The position numbers were made by a program, and so were the translations under genes. Positions 6,150 through 13,738 of a stretch of DNA of 14,502 nucleotides are shown here, one piece after another; within the stretch, counting starts at the first letter, position 1, and each line of letters begins with the position of its first letter. The notes under the pieces were generated by a model that had not been told where the DNA came from, did not search any database, and saw only the letters and a list, made by a program, of their open reading frames with translations. Source of the stretch: Sulfuritalea sp. (GTDB lineage Bacteria > Pseudomonadota > Gammaproteobacteria > Burkholderiales > Rhodocyclaceae); the NCBI GenBank assembly GCA_026399445.1, contig JAPLRA010000459.1, positions 8,912 to 23,413 on the forward strand. The letters run 5' to 3'.

Positions 6150-7367
6150 TCAGTGGGGCAGCGATTGACGCAGACGTCCGGCGCGCAGCAGCAACCAGAC
6201 GCAAAGGGCCAGCAGTATCGCAGATTCGCCGAGCAAGGTGGCAGGCGCCGTGGTCAGCGCGGCGATGCTGCCGGCCATCAGGCCGCCGACCGCGTCAAGA
6301 CCGAAGCGGATGCTGGAAAAGAATGAAACCACGCGGCCGCGCAGTCGATCGGGGGCAATGGTCTGCATCACCGTATTGATGCCGACGTTGGCGCCCGAAA
6401 TGCCAAAGCCCAGCGCCGCCAACGCCGGCAGGGCAACCGCCAGATTTTCCGTAAGCGGAAACACGAACAGCGCAAGAGCCGCCAGCACCACACAGAAGAT
6501 CGCCAGATTGAGGCCACCGCGCACCGAACTGCGCGTCGCCAGCACCAGCGTCGCGGCAAATGCGCCGCAACCGGCCGCGCCCCACAGCAGGCCCAGCGTA
6601 CGCGCGTCGCCGTGGAACACCTCCCGGGCAAAGACCGGCAGCAGCACAGCATAGGCCGAGGCGGTGAAATTGAGCAGCGCCAGCACGATCAGCAGCGTGC
6701 GTATCGGCCAGGTGTCGAGGGCATAGCGGACGCCTTCCTTGAAGACATGGCCGACGCTGCCGCCGGACTTGGCATTCGCCGGCAAACGCATGGCGGCCAC
6801 GCCCCACAGCAGCGCCAGATAGGAAAATGCATTGAGCAGAAAGCAGGCCGCCTCGGACATGAAGCCCAGCATCAGTCCCGCAATCGGCGGGCCGACGAAA
6901 CGACCGAGATTGAACAGCATGGCGTTCAGCGCCAGCGCATTCGGCAGGTCCTCACGCCCGCCGACCATGGGCGGAATCAGCGACTGGCGCAGCGGCGTGT
7001 CGAAGGCGTTGAGGATGCCCAGCGACAATGACATGAGAATGATCGCCGTCGGCCCGATAAGGTCGAACCAGGTCAGCGCCGCGAGTGCACTGGCCTGGAC
7101 GAACAGCAGTACCTGCACCTGCATCAACAGCCGGCGCCGGTCGTGGCGGTCGATCCACGCGCCTGCCAGCGGCCCGACCACGAACATCGGCGCCAGCGCG
7201 GCGAAGGCCGCCAGCCCCAGCAGCGCCGCCGAGCCGGTCAGGCGATATACCAGCCAGGCCAGCGCGACCTGCTGGATCCACGAACCGAGGATGGAAATCG
7301 CTTGACCGAAGAAGTACAGACGGAACGGGCGATGACCCAGCGCCCGCATCGAGGCCGGGAGCTTCAC
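6150..7367 (-). CDS. MFS transporter, MFS_3/EntS-like exporter
   Basis: A 405-residue transporter with the two six-helix halves expected of the major facilitator superfamily. The loop 2-3 motif A appears as GAWIDRHDRRRLL (about 69-81). LNAFDTPLRQSLIPPMVG and ALALNAMLFNLGRFVGPPIAG further along are typical of the MFS_3 group, which includes the enterobactin exporter EntS and many uncharacterised efflux proteins. The start is a GTG 18 bases after the dehydrogenase stop, with AGCAGG just upstream. An ATG at 7349 is an alternative that would trim six residues. Position in an aldolase-dehydrogenase run suggests export of a pathway acid or a toxic intermediate, but that is speculation. Confidence 0.88.
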   Translation of the reverse strand: MKLPASMRALGHRPFRLYFFGQAISILGSWIQQVALAWLVYRLTGSAALLGLAAFAALAPMFVVGPLAGAWIDRHDRRRLLMQVQVLLFVQASALAALTWFDLIGPTAIILMSLSLGILNAFDTPLRQSLIPPMVGGREDLPNALALNAMLFNLGRFVGPPIAGLMLGFMSEAACFLLNAFSYLALLWGVAAMRLPANAKSGGSVGHVFKEGVRYALDTWPIRTLLIVLALLNFTASAYAVLLPVFAREVFHGDARTLGLLWGAAGCGAFAATLVLATRSSVRGGLNLAIFCVVLAALALFVFPLTENLAVALPALAALGFGISGANVGINTVMQTIAPDRLRGRVVSFFSSIRFGLDAVGGLMAGSIAALTTAPATLLGESAILLALCVWLLLRAGRLRQSLPH

Positions 7368-7385
7368 CGCCTGCTCATCGCGCTG

Positions 7386-8777
7386 TCACAGTCCGGCCAT
7401 GGCCAGATACTTGATCTCCAGGTATTCCTCGATGCCGTATTTCGAGCCTTCGCGCCCTAGGCCCGACTGCTTGACGCCGCCGAAGGGCGCCACCTCGTTG
7501 GAAATCATGCCCGAATTGATGCCGACCATGCCGCAGTCGAGCGCCTCGCCGACGCGCCAGGCACGGGCGATGTCGCGGCTGTAGAAATAGGCGGCCAAGC
7601 CAAACTCGGTGTCGTTGGCCATACGTACCGCTTCCGCTTCGTCCTTGAAACTGAAAATCGGCGCCACCGGCCCGAAGATTTCCTCGCGCGCCAGACGCAT
7701 TGATGGCGTCGCACCAGACAGCACGGTCGGTTCAAAGAAAGTGCCGCCCTTCGTGTGGCGCTTGCCGCCGCACAACACGCGCGCGCCCTGCGCAACCGCA
7801 TCGGCCAGCAGTTCCTCGACCTTGGCCAGCCCGGCGCCATCGATCAGCGGCCCCTGCGTCACGCCATCCTCCAGCCCGCTGCCCACCTTGAGCCCGGCCA
7901 CCGCGGCGGCGAGCTTCTGCGCGAAGGCGTCGTGCACGCCCTCCTGCACCAGGAAGCGATTGGTGCACACGCAGGTCTGCCCCGTGTTGCGGTACTTGGA
8001 GAGCATCGCGCCCGCCACGGCCGCATCAATATCGGCATCGTCGAAGACGATGAAAGGCGCATTGCCGCCGAGTTCCAGCGAGAGCTTCTTGATGGTCGGG
8101 GCGCACTGCCCCATCAGCAGCCGCCCCACCTCGGTCGAACCGGTGAAGGACAGCTTCAGCACTTTCGGGTTCGACGTCAGCTCGCCGCCGATGGCCTGCG
8201 CCAGATAAGCAAGAGCGAGAGCCGACAACGGGGTTTGCTCCGCCGGCTTGACCACCATGGTGCAGCCGGCGGCCAGCGCGGGCGCGGCCTTGCGTGTAAT
8301 CATCGCCGCGGGGAAGTTCCATGGCGTGATCGCGGCGCAGACACCGATCGGCTGCTTCAGCACGATCAGACGGCGGTCCGTCAGCGGCGAGGGAATCACT
8401 TCGCCGTACACGCGCCGCGCTTCCTCGGCGAACCACTCGATGAACGATGCGGCGTAGGCAATCTCGCCGCGCGCCTCGGCCAGCGGCTTGCCCTGCTCCA
8501 GCGTCATCAGCCGCGCCAGGTCTTCCTGATTCTCCATCATCAGTTCGAACCAGCGTTTCAGGATCCTGGCCCGCTCGGCCGCTGTCTTGGCCCGCCACGG
8601 ATGAAAAGCCGCCTGCGCCGCATCGATGGCGCGGCGGGTTTCGGCAGCGCCGAAACTCGGCACGGAGCCCACCAGTTCGCCGTTGGCCGGGTTGCGGACT
8701 TCAATGCTGGCACCGGTAGCGGCCAACCACTCGCCGTTGATCAGACAGCTATTGCGCAGGAGTTCGGGGTTCTTCAT
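7386..8777 (-). CDS. gabD: Succinate-semialdehyde dehydrogenase-type ALDH with an apparent internal 17-residue loss
   Basis: An NAD(P)-dependent aldehyde dehydrogenase of 463 residues; GabD proteins are usually about 480. Catalytic parts are intact: PWNFP (N154), KPAE (K177), FTGSTEVG (211-218), LELGGNAP (E235), and NTGQTCVC with nucleophile C269 and the nearby C271 seen in redox-sensitive SSADHs. Between LALAYLAQ and AIGGELTSNP, the block that in E. coli GabD contains GVPAGVFNVVTG is missing. That block forms part of the cofactor-binding fold just before FTGS. Comparison with recalled E. coli GabD puts the loss at 17 codons, in frame, at about 8193-8201. It lies between the aldolase, whose usual product is succinate semialdehyde, and the MFS gene. 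Activity is doubtful if the loss is real. Confidence 0.88.
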   Translation of the reverse strand: MKNPELLRNSCLINGEWLAATGASIEVRNPANGELVGSVPSFGAAETRRAIDAAQAAFHPWRAKTAAERARILKRWFELMMENQEDLARLMTLEQGKPLAEARGEIAYAASFIEWFAEEARRVYGEVIPSPLTDRRLIVLKQPIGVCAAITPWNFPAAMITRKAAPALAAGCTMVVKPAEQTPLSALALAYLAQAIGGELTSNPKVLKLSFTGSTEVGRLLMGQCAPTIKKLSLELGGNAPFIVFDDADIDAAVAGAMLSKYRNTGQTCVCTNRFLVQEGVHDAFAQKLAAAVAGLKVGSGLEDGVTQGPLIDGAGLAKVEELLADAVAQGARVLCGGKRHTKGGTFFEPTVLSGATPSMRLAREEIFGPVAPIFSFKDEAEAVRMANDTEFGLAAYFYSRDIARAWRVGEALDCGMVGINSGMISNEVAPFGGVKQSGLGREGSKYGIEEYLEIKYLAMAGL

Positions 8778-8816
8778 GGCGTGCTTTCAAATTCAAAACG
8801 AAGTTTCAGTGAAGGC

Positions 8817-8839
8817 TAACGCCGGTTTCTTCGGCGTTA
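8817..8839 (-). repeat. Intercistronic hairpin between aldolase and dehydrogenase genes
   Basis: TAACGCCG (8817-8824) and CGGCGTTA (8832-8839) form a perfect 8-bp stem with a 7-base loop in the 84-base gap between the aldolase stop and the dehydrogenase start. There is no adjacent T-run. It may be an RNA-stability element or weak attenuator, which is inference. Confidence 0.6.
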
Positions 8840-8861
8840 AGCGCGGCGGCCGTAGCTAAAA

Positions 8862-9644
8862 TCAAAGTGTAGCCGGATTGTCCTGAAAGGAACTGGCCAG
8901 CGTTACCGCCGCATTGCGCAGCAGCAAGGTGTCGCCGCCGACGGCGATGAAGCTTGCGCCGTAACCCCGGTAGTGCTGGGCCATCCGCGGCTCGGTCACA
9001 AACACGCCAGCCGCCTTGCTGGTGGCGGCGATCCGGGTCAGCGCATCCTCGATCGCTACCTTGACCTCCTGATGCCCCGGCTGCCCGATGTAGCCCATCG
9101 ATGCTGCAAGATCGGCCGGGCCGATGAAGATGCCATCGACACCTTCCACCATCAGGATCGCGTCAAGATTCGCCAGGCCCTGCTTCGATTCGATCTGCAC
9201 GATCAGACAAACCTCTTCATTGGCATGCGCTGCGTAGTCCTCGACACCACTCCAGCGCGCCGCGCGCGCCAGCGAGGTGCCGACACCGCGCATGCCGTGC
9301 GGCGGGTAGCGAATGGCGCGCACCAGCGCCGCCGCTTCCGAGACGCTTTCGACCATGGGTACCAGTAGCGTCTGCGCGCCGATGTCGAGATACTGCTTGA
9401 TCAGGGCAGCATCATGATTCACCGGCCGCACTACCAGGTTCACCGGATAGGGCGCCGCCGCCTGCAATTGCGCGAGGACGCTGGCCGGATTGTTTGGGGC
9501 ATGCTCACCATCGATCAGCAGCCAGTCGAAACCTGCCGTGGCAAGTATCTCCATGCTGTAGGCGCTGGCGAGGCCGACAAACAGCCCGACCTGCAGGCGC
9601 CGCTCCCCGAGCATCTGCTTGAAAACATTCCGCGGCATATCCAT
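8862..9644 (-). CDS. hpaI: HpcH/HpaI-family class II pyruvate aldolase
   Basis: A 260-residue cytoplasmic metal-dependent aldolase of normal length. All key HpaI positions are present with an offset of three from the E. coli enzyme: H48 in LLIDGEHAP, R73 in LVVRPV, and the metal ligands E152 (VQIESKQGL) and D178 (FIGPADLAASMGY). HpaI cleaves 4-hydroxy-2-oxoheptanedioate to pyruvate and succinate semialdehyde at the end of 4-hydroxyphenylacetate degradation. The family also includes relatives acting on other 2-oxo acids. The dehydrogenase downstream supports a succinate semialdehyde product, but no other hpa genes are here, so the natural substrate is uncertain. The start follows the lysR stop by six bases and its GGAG (9654-9657) lies inside the end of lysR, implying translational coupling. 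Confidence 0.9.
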   Translation of the reverse strand: MDMPRNVFKQMLGERRLQVGLFVGLASAYSMEILATAGFDWLLIDGEHAPNNPASVLAQLQAAAPYPVNLVVRPVNHDAALIKQYLDIGAQTLLVPMVESVSEAAALVRAIRYPPHGMRGVGTSLARAARWSGVEDYAAHANEEVCLIVQIESKQGLANLDAILMVEGVDGIFIGPADLAASMGYIGQPGHQEVKVAIEDALTRIAATSKAAGVFVTEPRMAQHYRGYGASFIAVGGDTLLLRNAAVTLASSFQDNPATL

Positions 9645-9650
9645 CAGGGG

Positions 9651-10513
9651 CTACTCCAGACCGAGACCACGATCCCAGTACGGCTCGGGACCCAGTCGAG
9701 CCGCAAGAAAATCGACAAAGGCCCGCACTAGCTGGGGTACAAAACGAGTACCGGGAAACACTGCAAACATGTCCAGCACCGGCGTCGGGAATGCCTTCAG
9801 GATCGGTACCAGTTTCCCCTCGCGGATGGCATCGGCAGCAATGAAAGTCGGTTCATGGACAATCCCCATTCCCTGCAGCGCAGCTTCCTGCAGGGCATTG
9901 CCGTTGTTGGCGGTGATCGGCCCGCTGATCTCCACCGAATGCGCCACGCCATCGATGATGAAAGGCCAACTCGAGCGCGAGGTCAGGGAATAGGCAAGGC
10001 AGGCGTGCCGCGTTAGTTCATCCGGATGTCCGGGTTCGCCATGCCGCTTGAGATAGGCCGGCGATGCCACGACCACCGAGCGGCAAGTCGTGAGGCGCCG
10101 CGCCACGGTGGTTTCTGGCAAACGATCGGTAATGCGCAGCGCAAAATCCATGCCTTCTTCGATCAGGTTGACCCGCCTGTCATTGAAGTCGAGATCGATG
10201 CGGATGTCGGGATGAGCCTGCGAGAACTCGAGTATCAGGGGGGTCAGATGCAGCAGGCCAAAGGTCATCGGCACGCTGGCGCGAATTGTGCCGCGCAGCG
10301 TTTGCCCCTCGCCGTCGAGACTGCCCTCTGCTTCGTCGATGCGGTCGAGGATGTCGCGGCATGGGCAATCAGCTTGACGCCCAGATGCGCCTCCAGCGCC
10401 GCAATCTGGCGCGTAACTGCCGAGCGCGCCACATTCATCTGGTCCGCCACAGCGGTAAAGCTCCCCGCTTCGGCCACTCGTACAAAGGTCTGCATTGCCG
10501 CCAAACGATCCAT
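9651..10513 (-). pseudogene. LysR-family regulator broken by an internal deletion and frameshift
   Basis: The ATG at 10513 starts a typical LysR winged helix (MDRLAAMQTFVRVAEAGSFT, then VARSAVTRQIAALEAHLGVKLIA), which stays in frame to residue 50. At about 10361-10364 the reading continues in another frame, with CRDILDRIDEAEG and an effector domain to the TAG at 9651 (RASVPMTFGLLHLTPLI, GPITANNGNALQEAALQG, LVRAFVDFLAARLG). In relatives roughly 18 residues (R-x-T-R-x-L-x-LT...AYLEK) join LIA to CR(D/E)I. Only two bases remain between them here, so about 52 bases are missing. Restored, the protein would be about 304 residues, normal for the family. Both halves are otherwise well kept. As it stands no full-length regulator can be made. 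It is the first gene of the minus-strand run leading to the aldolase. Confidence 0.85.
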
Positions 10514-10551
10514 CGATGCCCTGCTCCTTCACAATTTTTGCGTCTTCGTCC

Positions 10552-10578
10552 ATTGTATGGGGAACGCTGTCATACAAT
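10552..10578. promoter_or_regulatory. Perfect palindrome between lysR and dsbA, with divergent -10-like boxes
   Basis: ATTGTATG (10552-10559) and CATACAAT (10571-10578) are exact inverted repeats separated by 11 bases. Each arm carries TACAAT reading outward, close to the -10 consensus, at a suitable distance from the lysR start (10513) and the dsbA start (10611). The spacing and A/T-rich dyad resemble a LysR-type operator. No good -35 box pairs with either -10, as expected for activated promoters. Regulator identity is inference. Confidence 0.6.
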
Positions 10579-10610
10579 TCCACTCAAATCCACTTTCTCC
10601 GGAGACTTTC

Positions 10611-11255
10611 ATGAAGCGAATCATTGCCTGGCTGTTTGTCACGCTCATTTCCTCGTTTGCCCTGTCGAGCATCGGCCTTGCCGCGGAACCACAGGCCGGC
10701 CGTGACTTCAAGCCGATCACTCCGCCGCTGGCGACCCCCAAGGGCAAGATCGAGGTCATCGAATTCTTTTCCTACGGCTGCAACCATTGCAACGACTTCC
10801 ACCCCCTGATCACGCCGTGGGCGGCCAAGTTGCCGAAAGATGTCACGTTCCGCCGCATCCCGGTGAGTTTCAATCGTCCCGAATGGGCGCGCCTTTCCCG
10901 CATCTACTTTGCACTGGAAGCAACCGGCGATCTGGCCAAGCTCGATGCCGCGGTGTTCATCGCCATCCACGAGCAGCGCGTCAATTTCAAGACTGACGAA
11001 GCGGTAGTCGCCTGGGCCGCGAGCAAGGGCATCGACAGCAAGAAGTTCGGTGATGCGCTGGCTTCCTTCTCGATGCAGAGCAAGGTGCAGCGCGCCGACC
11101 AGGAAGCCTCCGCCGCCCGCATCGCGGGCGTTCCTGCACTGGCGGTGGATGGCAAGTTCCTGATCAACAACGAGGCGGCAAGCAACTACGACGAACTGCT
11201 GAAACTCACCGACGCCATGATCGCCAAGGCGCGCAAGGAAAAGTCAGGCAACTAA
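10611..11255 (+). CDS. dsbA: Thiol:disulfide interchange protein DsbA
   Basis: A 214-residue periplasmic oxidase that introduces disulfides into exported proteins. The ATG at 10611 has GGAG with a suitable spacer; the frame is open upstream but runs antisense to lysR. A signal peptide of about 24 residues ends ...IGLAA. The thioredoxin fold holds the active site FFSYGCNHC (C57, C60) and the cis-proline loop IAGVPALAVDGKF (P175). The inter-cysteine dipeptide is Asn-His, not the Pro-His of E. coli DsbA, which should alter redox potential to some extent. The histidine that stabilises the thiolate is kept. dsbB starts three bases after its stop, so the oxidase and its recycling partner form one operon. 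Confidence 0.92.
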   Translation: MKRIIAWLFVTLISSFALSSIGLAAEPQAGRDFKPITPPLATPKGKIEVIEFFSYGCNHCNDFHPLITPWAAKLPKDVTFRRIPVSFNRPEWARLSRIYFALEATGDLAKLDAAVFIAIHEQRVNFKTDEAVVAWAASKGIDSKKFGDALASFSMQSKVQRADQEASAARIAGVPALAVDGKFLINNEAASNYDELLKLTDAMIAKARKEKSGN

Positions 11256-11258
11256 GCG

Positions 11259-11759
11259 ATGGATTTTCTGCGCCTGCTATTCACGCCGCGCGGATTGTTT
11301 GCCGCCACGGGTTTGACGGCAGTTGGCCTGGTCGCGGGTGGCCTGATTCTGGCCCATACCATGAACCTCGCCGCCTGCCCGCTGTGCATTCTGCAGCGCA
11401 TGCTCTATCTGCTTTTGGCGCTCGAAGCCATTGCGGCGTGGGCCCTGGCCGGATCAGTGCTTACGCGACGCGCGTCGGCGCTCGTCATGCTTGCCACCAC
11501 GCTCACCGGCGTATGGATTGCGGCCTATCAAACCTGGCTGCAGCGATGGGCCAAGGGCGTCAGTTGCACGGCCGATCAGCCGTGGTGGGAAAGTTTCGTC
11601 AATTGGGCCGGCAGCCAGTGGCCGCTGATGTTCGAAGCCTCCGGCCTGTGTTCCGAAGCCGGCTGGAAGTTTCCCGGCCTGTCGATCGCCGAATGGTCGC
11701 TGATCGCCTTCACAGCGATGGCGATTGCAATGCTGATTGCGCTGCTGCGCAAGCCCTGA
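11259..11759 (+). CDS. dsbB: Disulfide bond formation protein DsbB
   Basis: A 166-residue inner-membrane quinone reductase that reoxidises DsbA and passes electrons to the respiratory chain. Four hydrophobic helices are evident. The first periplasmic loop carries the CPLC pair (C40, C43) followed by the conserved QR (Q46-R47). The second loop carries C103 (GVSCTADQPWW) and C131 (GLCSEAGWKFPGLS). All four working cysteines of the family are therefore present. Size and motif order match betaproteobacterial DsbB. It follows dsbA by three bases and ends 124 bases before the convergent livM stop. Confidence 0.92.
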   Translation: MDFLRLLFTPRGLFAATGLTAVGLVAGGLILAHTMNLAACPLCILQRMLYLLLALEAIAAWALAGSVLTRRASALVMLATTLTGVWIAAYQTWLQRWAKGVSCTADQPWWESFVNWAGSQWPLMFEASGLCSEAGWKFPGLSIAEWSLIAFTAMAIAMLIALLRKP

Positions 11760-11855
11760 TTCGCCGTCCCGCCATCCGCTACGGCGAGGAGAGCGTTTCT
11801 TGCTCGACCGCCTTGTAGCGCAGTTGCTTCATCAGCGCCGTCCGCAAGGGATACC

Positions 11856-11876
11856 GTCCCCGGCTTTGCCGCGGAC
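11856..11876. terminator. Hairpin in the convergent dsbB-livM gap
   Basis: GTCCCCGG (11856-11863) pairs with CCGCGGAC (11869-11876), with one C-C mismatch and a 5-base loop. A rival pairing uses GTCCGC at 11840-11845 with 11871-11876. It sits just past the livM stop on the minus strand and about 100 bases past dsbB. No T-run is present, so if it ends transcription it would be as part of a factor-dependent site. Confidence 0.35.
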
Positions 11877-11883
11877 ATAACTC

Positions 11884-12819
11884 TCAAGCTTTCTGGCCGA
11901 TCATGCGCTTATAGAGCGCCAGCGATTCGCCGACGATGCCGCGGCGGAAGGCCAGCACGCAGATCACGAAAATCGCGCCCATGATCACGGTGACCAGCGA
12001 ACCCACCTTGTCGGCAAGTTCGTTTTGCAGCGTGACAATCACCGTCGCCCCGACTACCGGGCCGAACACCGTGCCCATGCCGCCCAGCAGGGTCATCAGC
12101 ACCACCTCGCCGGAGGTGTGCCAGTGGGCATCGGTGAGCGTCGCAAACTTGAACACCAGCGTCTTGGTCGCACCGGCCAGCCCGGCCAGCCCGGCAGAGA
12201 GCACAAAAGCCAGCAGCTTGTACTTGGCGACGTCGTAACCGAGCGAGATCGCGCGGGGCTCATTCTCACGGATGGCCTTGAGGATTTGTCCGAAAGGCGA
12301 ATGGATGGTGCGCTGGATCAGCCAGAAGGACCCGGCGAAGATCGCCAGCACCAGGTAGTAGAGATTGACGTCGTTGGCCAGATCGAGACCAAACAGCGTG
12401 CCGCGCGGTATCCCCTGCAGGCCGTCCTCGCCCCCGGTAAAGGGCGCCTGCAGAAACAGGAAAAACACCATTTGCGCCAGCGCCAGCGTCACCATGGCGA
12501 AGTAGATGCCTTGACGGCGAATGGCGAGACTGCCGATCACCCAGCCGAGCGCCGCCGCCGCAAGAGTGCCGACTGCCAGACCAAGCAGCGTTGGCAGTTC
12601 CCATACCTTCAGGGCATGCCCGGTGACATAGGCCGCCGTGCCCAGAAATACGGCGTGACCAAAGGACAGCAGCCCGGTATAGCCCAGCAGCAGGTTGAAG
12701 GCGCAGGCGAACAGGGCAAAGCACAGCACCTTCATCACCAGTATCGGGTAGATGAAGCCCGGCGCAACCAACAACAGGGCGAGGCCGATGAGGTAGGCGA
12801 TGGTGACGCGCCGGCTCAT
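11884..12819 (-). CDS. livM: Branched-chain amino acid type ABC transporter permease LivM
   Basis: A 311-residue inner-membrane permease. Family segments are in order: NLLLGYTGLLSFGHAVFLG (42-60), FTGGEDGL (127-134), and the cytoplasmic coupling loop AIRENEPRAISLGYD (182-196) that contacts the ATPase. Many helices are evident throughout. It overlaps livH by four bases (ATGA), showing translational coupling. With LivH it forms the membrane channel of an importer for branched-chain amino acids or, in many betaproteobacteria, aromatic or short-chain acids. It is the last gene of this operon in the window, so livG and livF would have to lie upstream beyond the right edge or elsewhere. Confidence 0.92.
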   Translation of the reverse strand: MSRRVTIAYLIGLALLLVAPGFIYPILVMKVLCFALFACAFNLLLGYTGLLSFGHAVFLGTAAYVTGHALKVWELPTLLGLAVGTLAAAALGWVIGSLAIRRQGIYFAMVTLALAQMVFFLFLQAPFTGGEDGLQGIPRGTLFGLDLANDVNLYYLVLAIFAGSFWLIQRTIHSPFGQILKAIRENEPRAISLGYDVAKYKLLAFVLSAGLAGLAGATKTLVFKFATLTDAHWHTSGEVVLMTLLGGMGTVFGPVVGATVIVTLQNELADKVGSLVTVIMGAIFVICVLAFRRGIVGESLALYKRMIGQKA

Positions 12820-13703
12820 TTCTCTCTCCCAAACAAACCGGCCGGACGGATCATAAGCACCACCGCCATGATCATGAACACCACGGTGGCGCTGGCCTCG
12901 GGCCAGAACACCTTGGTCATGCCCTCGATGATGCCGAGGCTCAGGCCGGTCACCACCGAGCCGAGGATCGAGCCCATGCCGCCGATCACCACCACGGCAA
13001 ACACCACGATGATCAGGTTGGACCCCATCAACGGGCTAATCTGAGTCGCCGGCGCGGCCAGCACCCCGGCAAAGCCCTCCAGCCCGACACCGAAGCCATA
13101 GGTCAGCATCACCATCAGCGGCACATTGATGCCGAAGGCCTGCGTCAACTGCGGATTTTCGGTGGCTGCCCGCAGGTAGGCGCCAAGCCGTGTCTTCTCG
13201 ATCACGTACCAGGTGATCAGGCACACCGACAATGAGGCGATTACGACCCAGGCGCGGTATTTCGGCAGAAACATGAAGCCGAGGTTGAAGGCGCCCGCGA
13301 ACTCTTCGGGAATCGAGTAAGGCTGGCCCGCAACGCCGTACAGGTCGCGGAACAGGCCTTCGATCATCAGCGCCAGACCGAAGGTCAGCAACAGGCCATA
13401 GAGATGGTCGAGCTTGTAAAGCCACTGCAGCATCAGTCGCTCGATGGCAATGCCAATGAGGCCGACGCTGATAGGCGCCAGCACCAGCATCCACCAGTAA
13501 CCGATGCCCAGGTACTCCAGCCCGACCCATGTCAGCATGGCACCTGCCATGTATAAGGCGCCATGGGAAAAGTTGATGATGTTCAGCATGCCGAAAATCA
13601 CGGCAAGACCCAGACTCAGAACGGCGTAGAAGGACCCGTTGACCAGGCCCAGCATGAGCTGGCCGAACAGGGCCTGGATCGGTACGCCGAAAATCTCCGT
13701 CAT
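12816..13703 (-). CDS. livH: Branched-chain amino acid type ABC transporter permease LivH
   Basis: A 295-residue membrane permease with the LivH N-terminal signature VNGSFYAVLSLGLAVIFGML and INFSHGALYM (21-52) and the coupling loop RAATENPQLTQAFGINV (178-194). GGMGSILGSVVTG near the C-terminus is also typical. The ATG at 13703 has GGGGGAG upstream. It pairs with LivM, whose start it overlaps, and follows the substrate-binding protein by 35 bases. Substrate range cannot be set by the permease sequence. Confidence 0.92.
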   Translation of the reverse strand: MTEIFGVPIQALFGQLMLGLVNGSFYAVLSLGLAVIFGMLNIINFSHGALYMAGAMLTWVGLEYLGIGYWWMLVLAPISVGLIGIAIERLMLQWLYKLDHLYGLLLTFGLALMIEGLFRDLYGVAGQPYSIPEEFAGAFNLGFMFLPKYRAWVVIASLSVCLITWYVIEKTRLGAYLRAATENPQLTQAFGINVPLMVMLTYGFGVGLEGFAGVLAAPATQISPLMGSNLIIVVFAVVVIGGMGSILGSVVTGLSLGIIEGMTKVFWPEASATVVFMIMAVVLMIRPAGLFGREK

Positions 13704-13738
13704 GCGAACATCACTCCCCCGCTACTGCCTGCCGTTGC

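Noticed and set aside
10026..10610. Upstream extension of the dsbA frame
   Set aside because: It lies antisense to lysR, and the ATG at 10611 has both a ribosome site and a proper signal peptide.
12025..13044. Long open frame on the plus strand opposite livM and livH
   Set aside because: It is antisense to two clear permease genes, has a charged low-complexity composition typical of GC-rich shadow frames, and matches no family.
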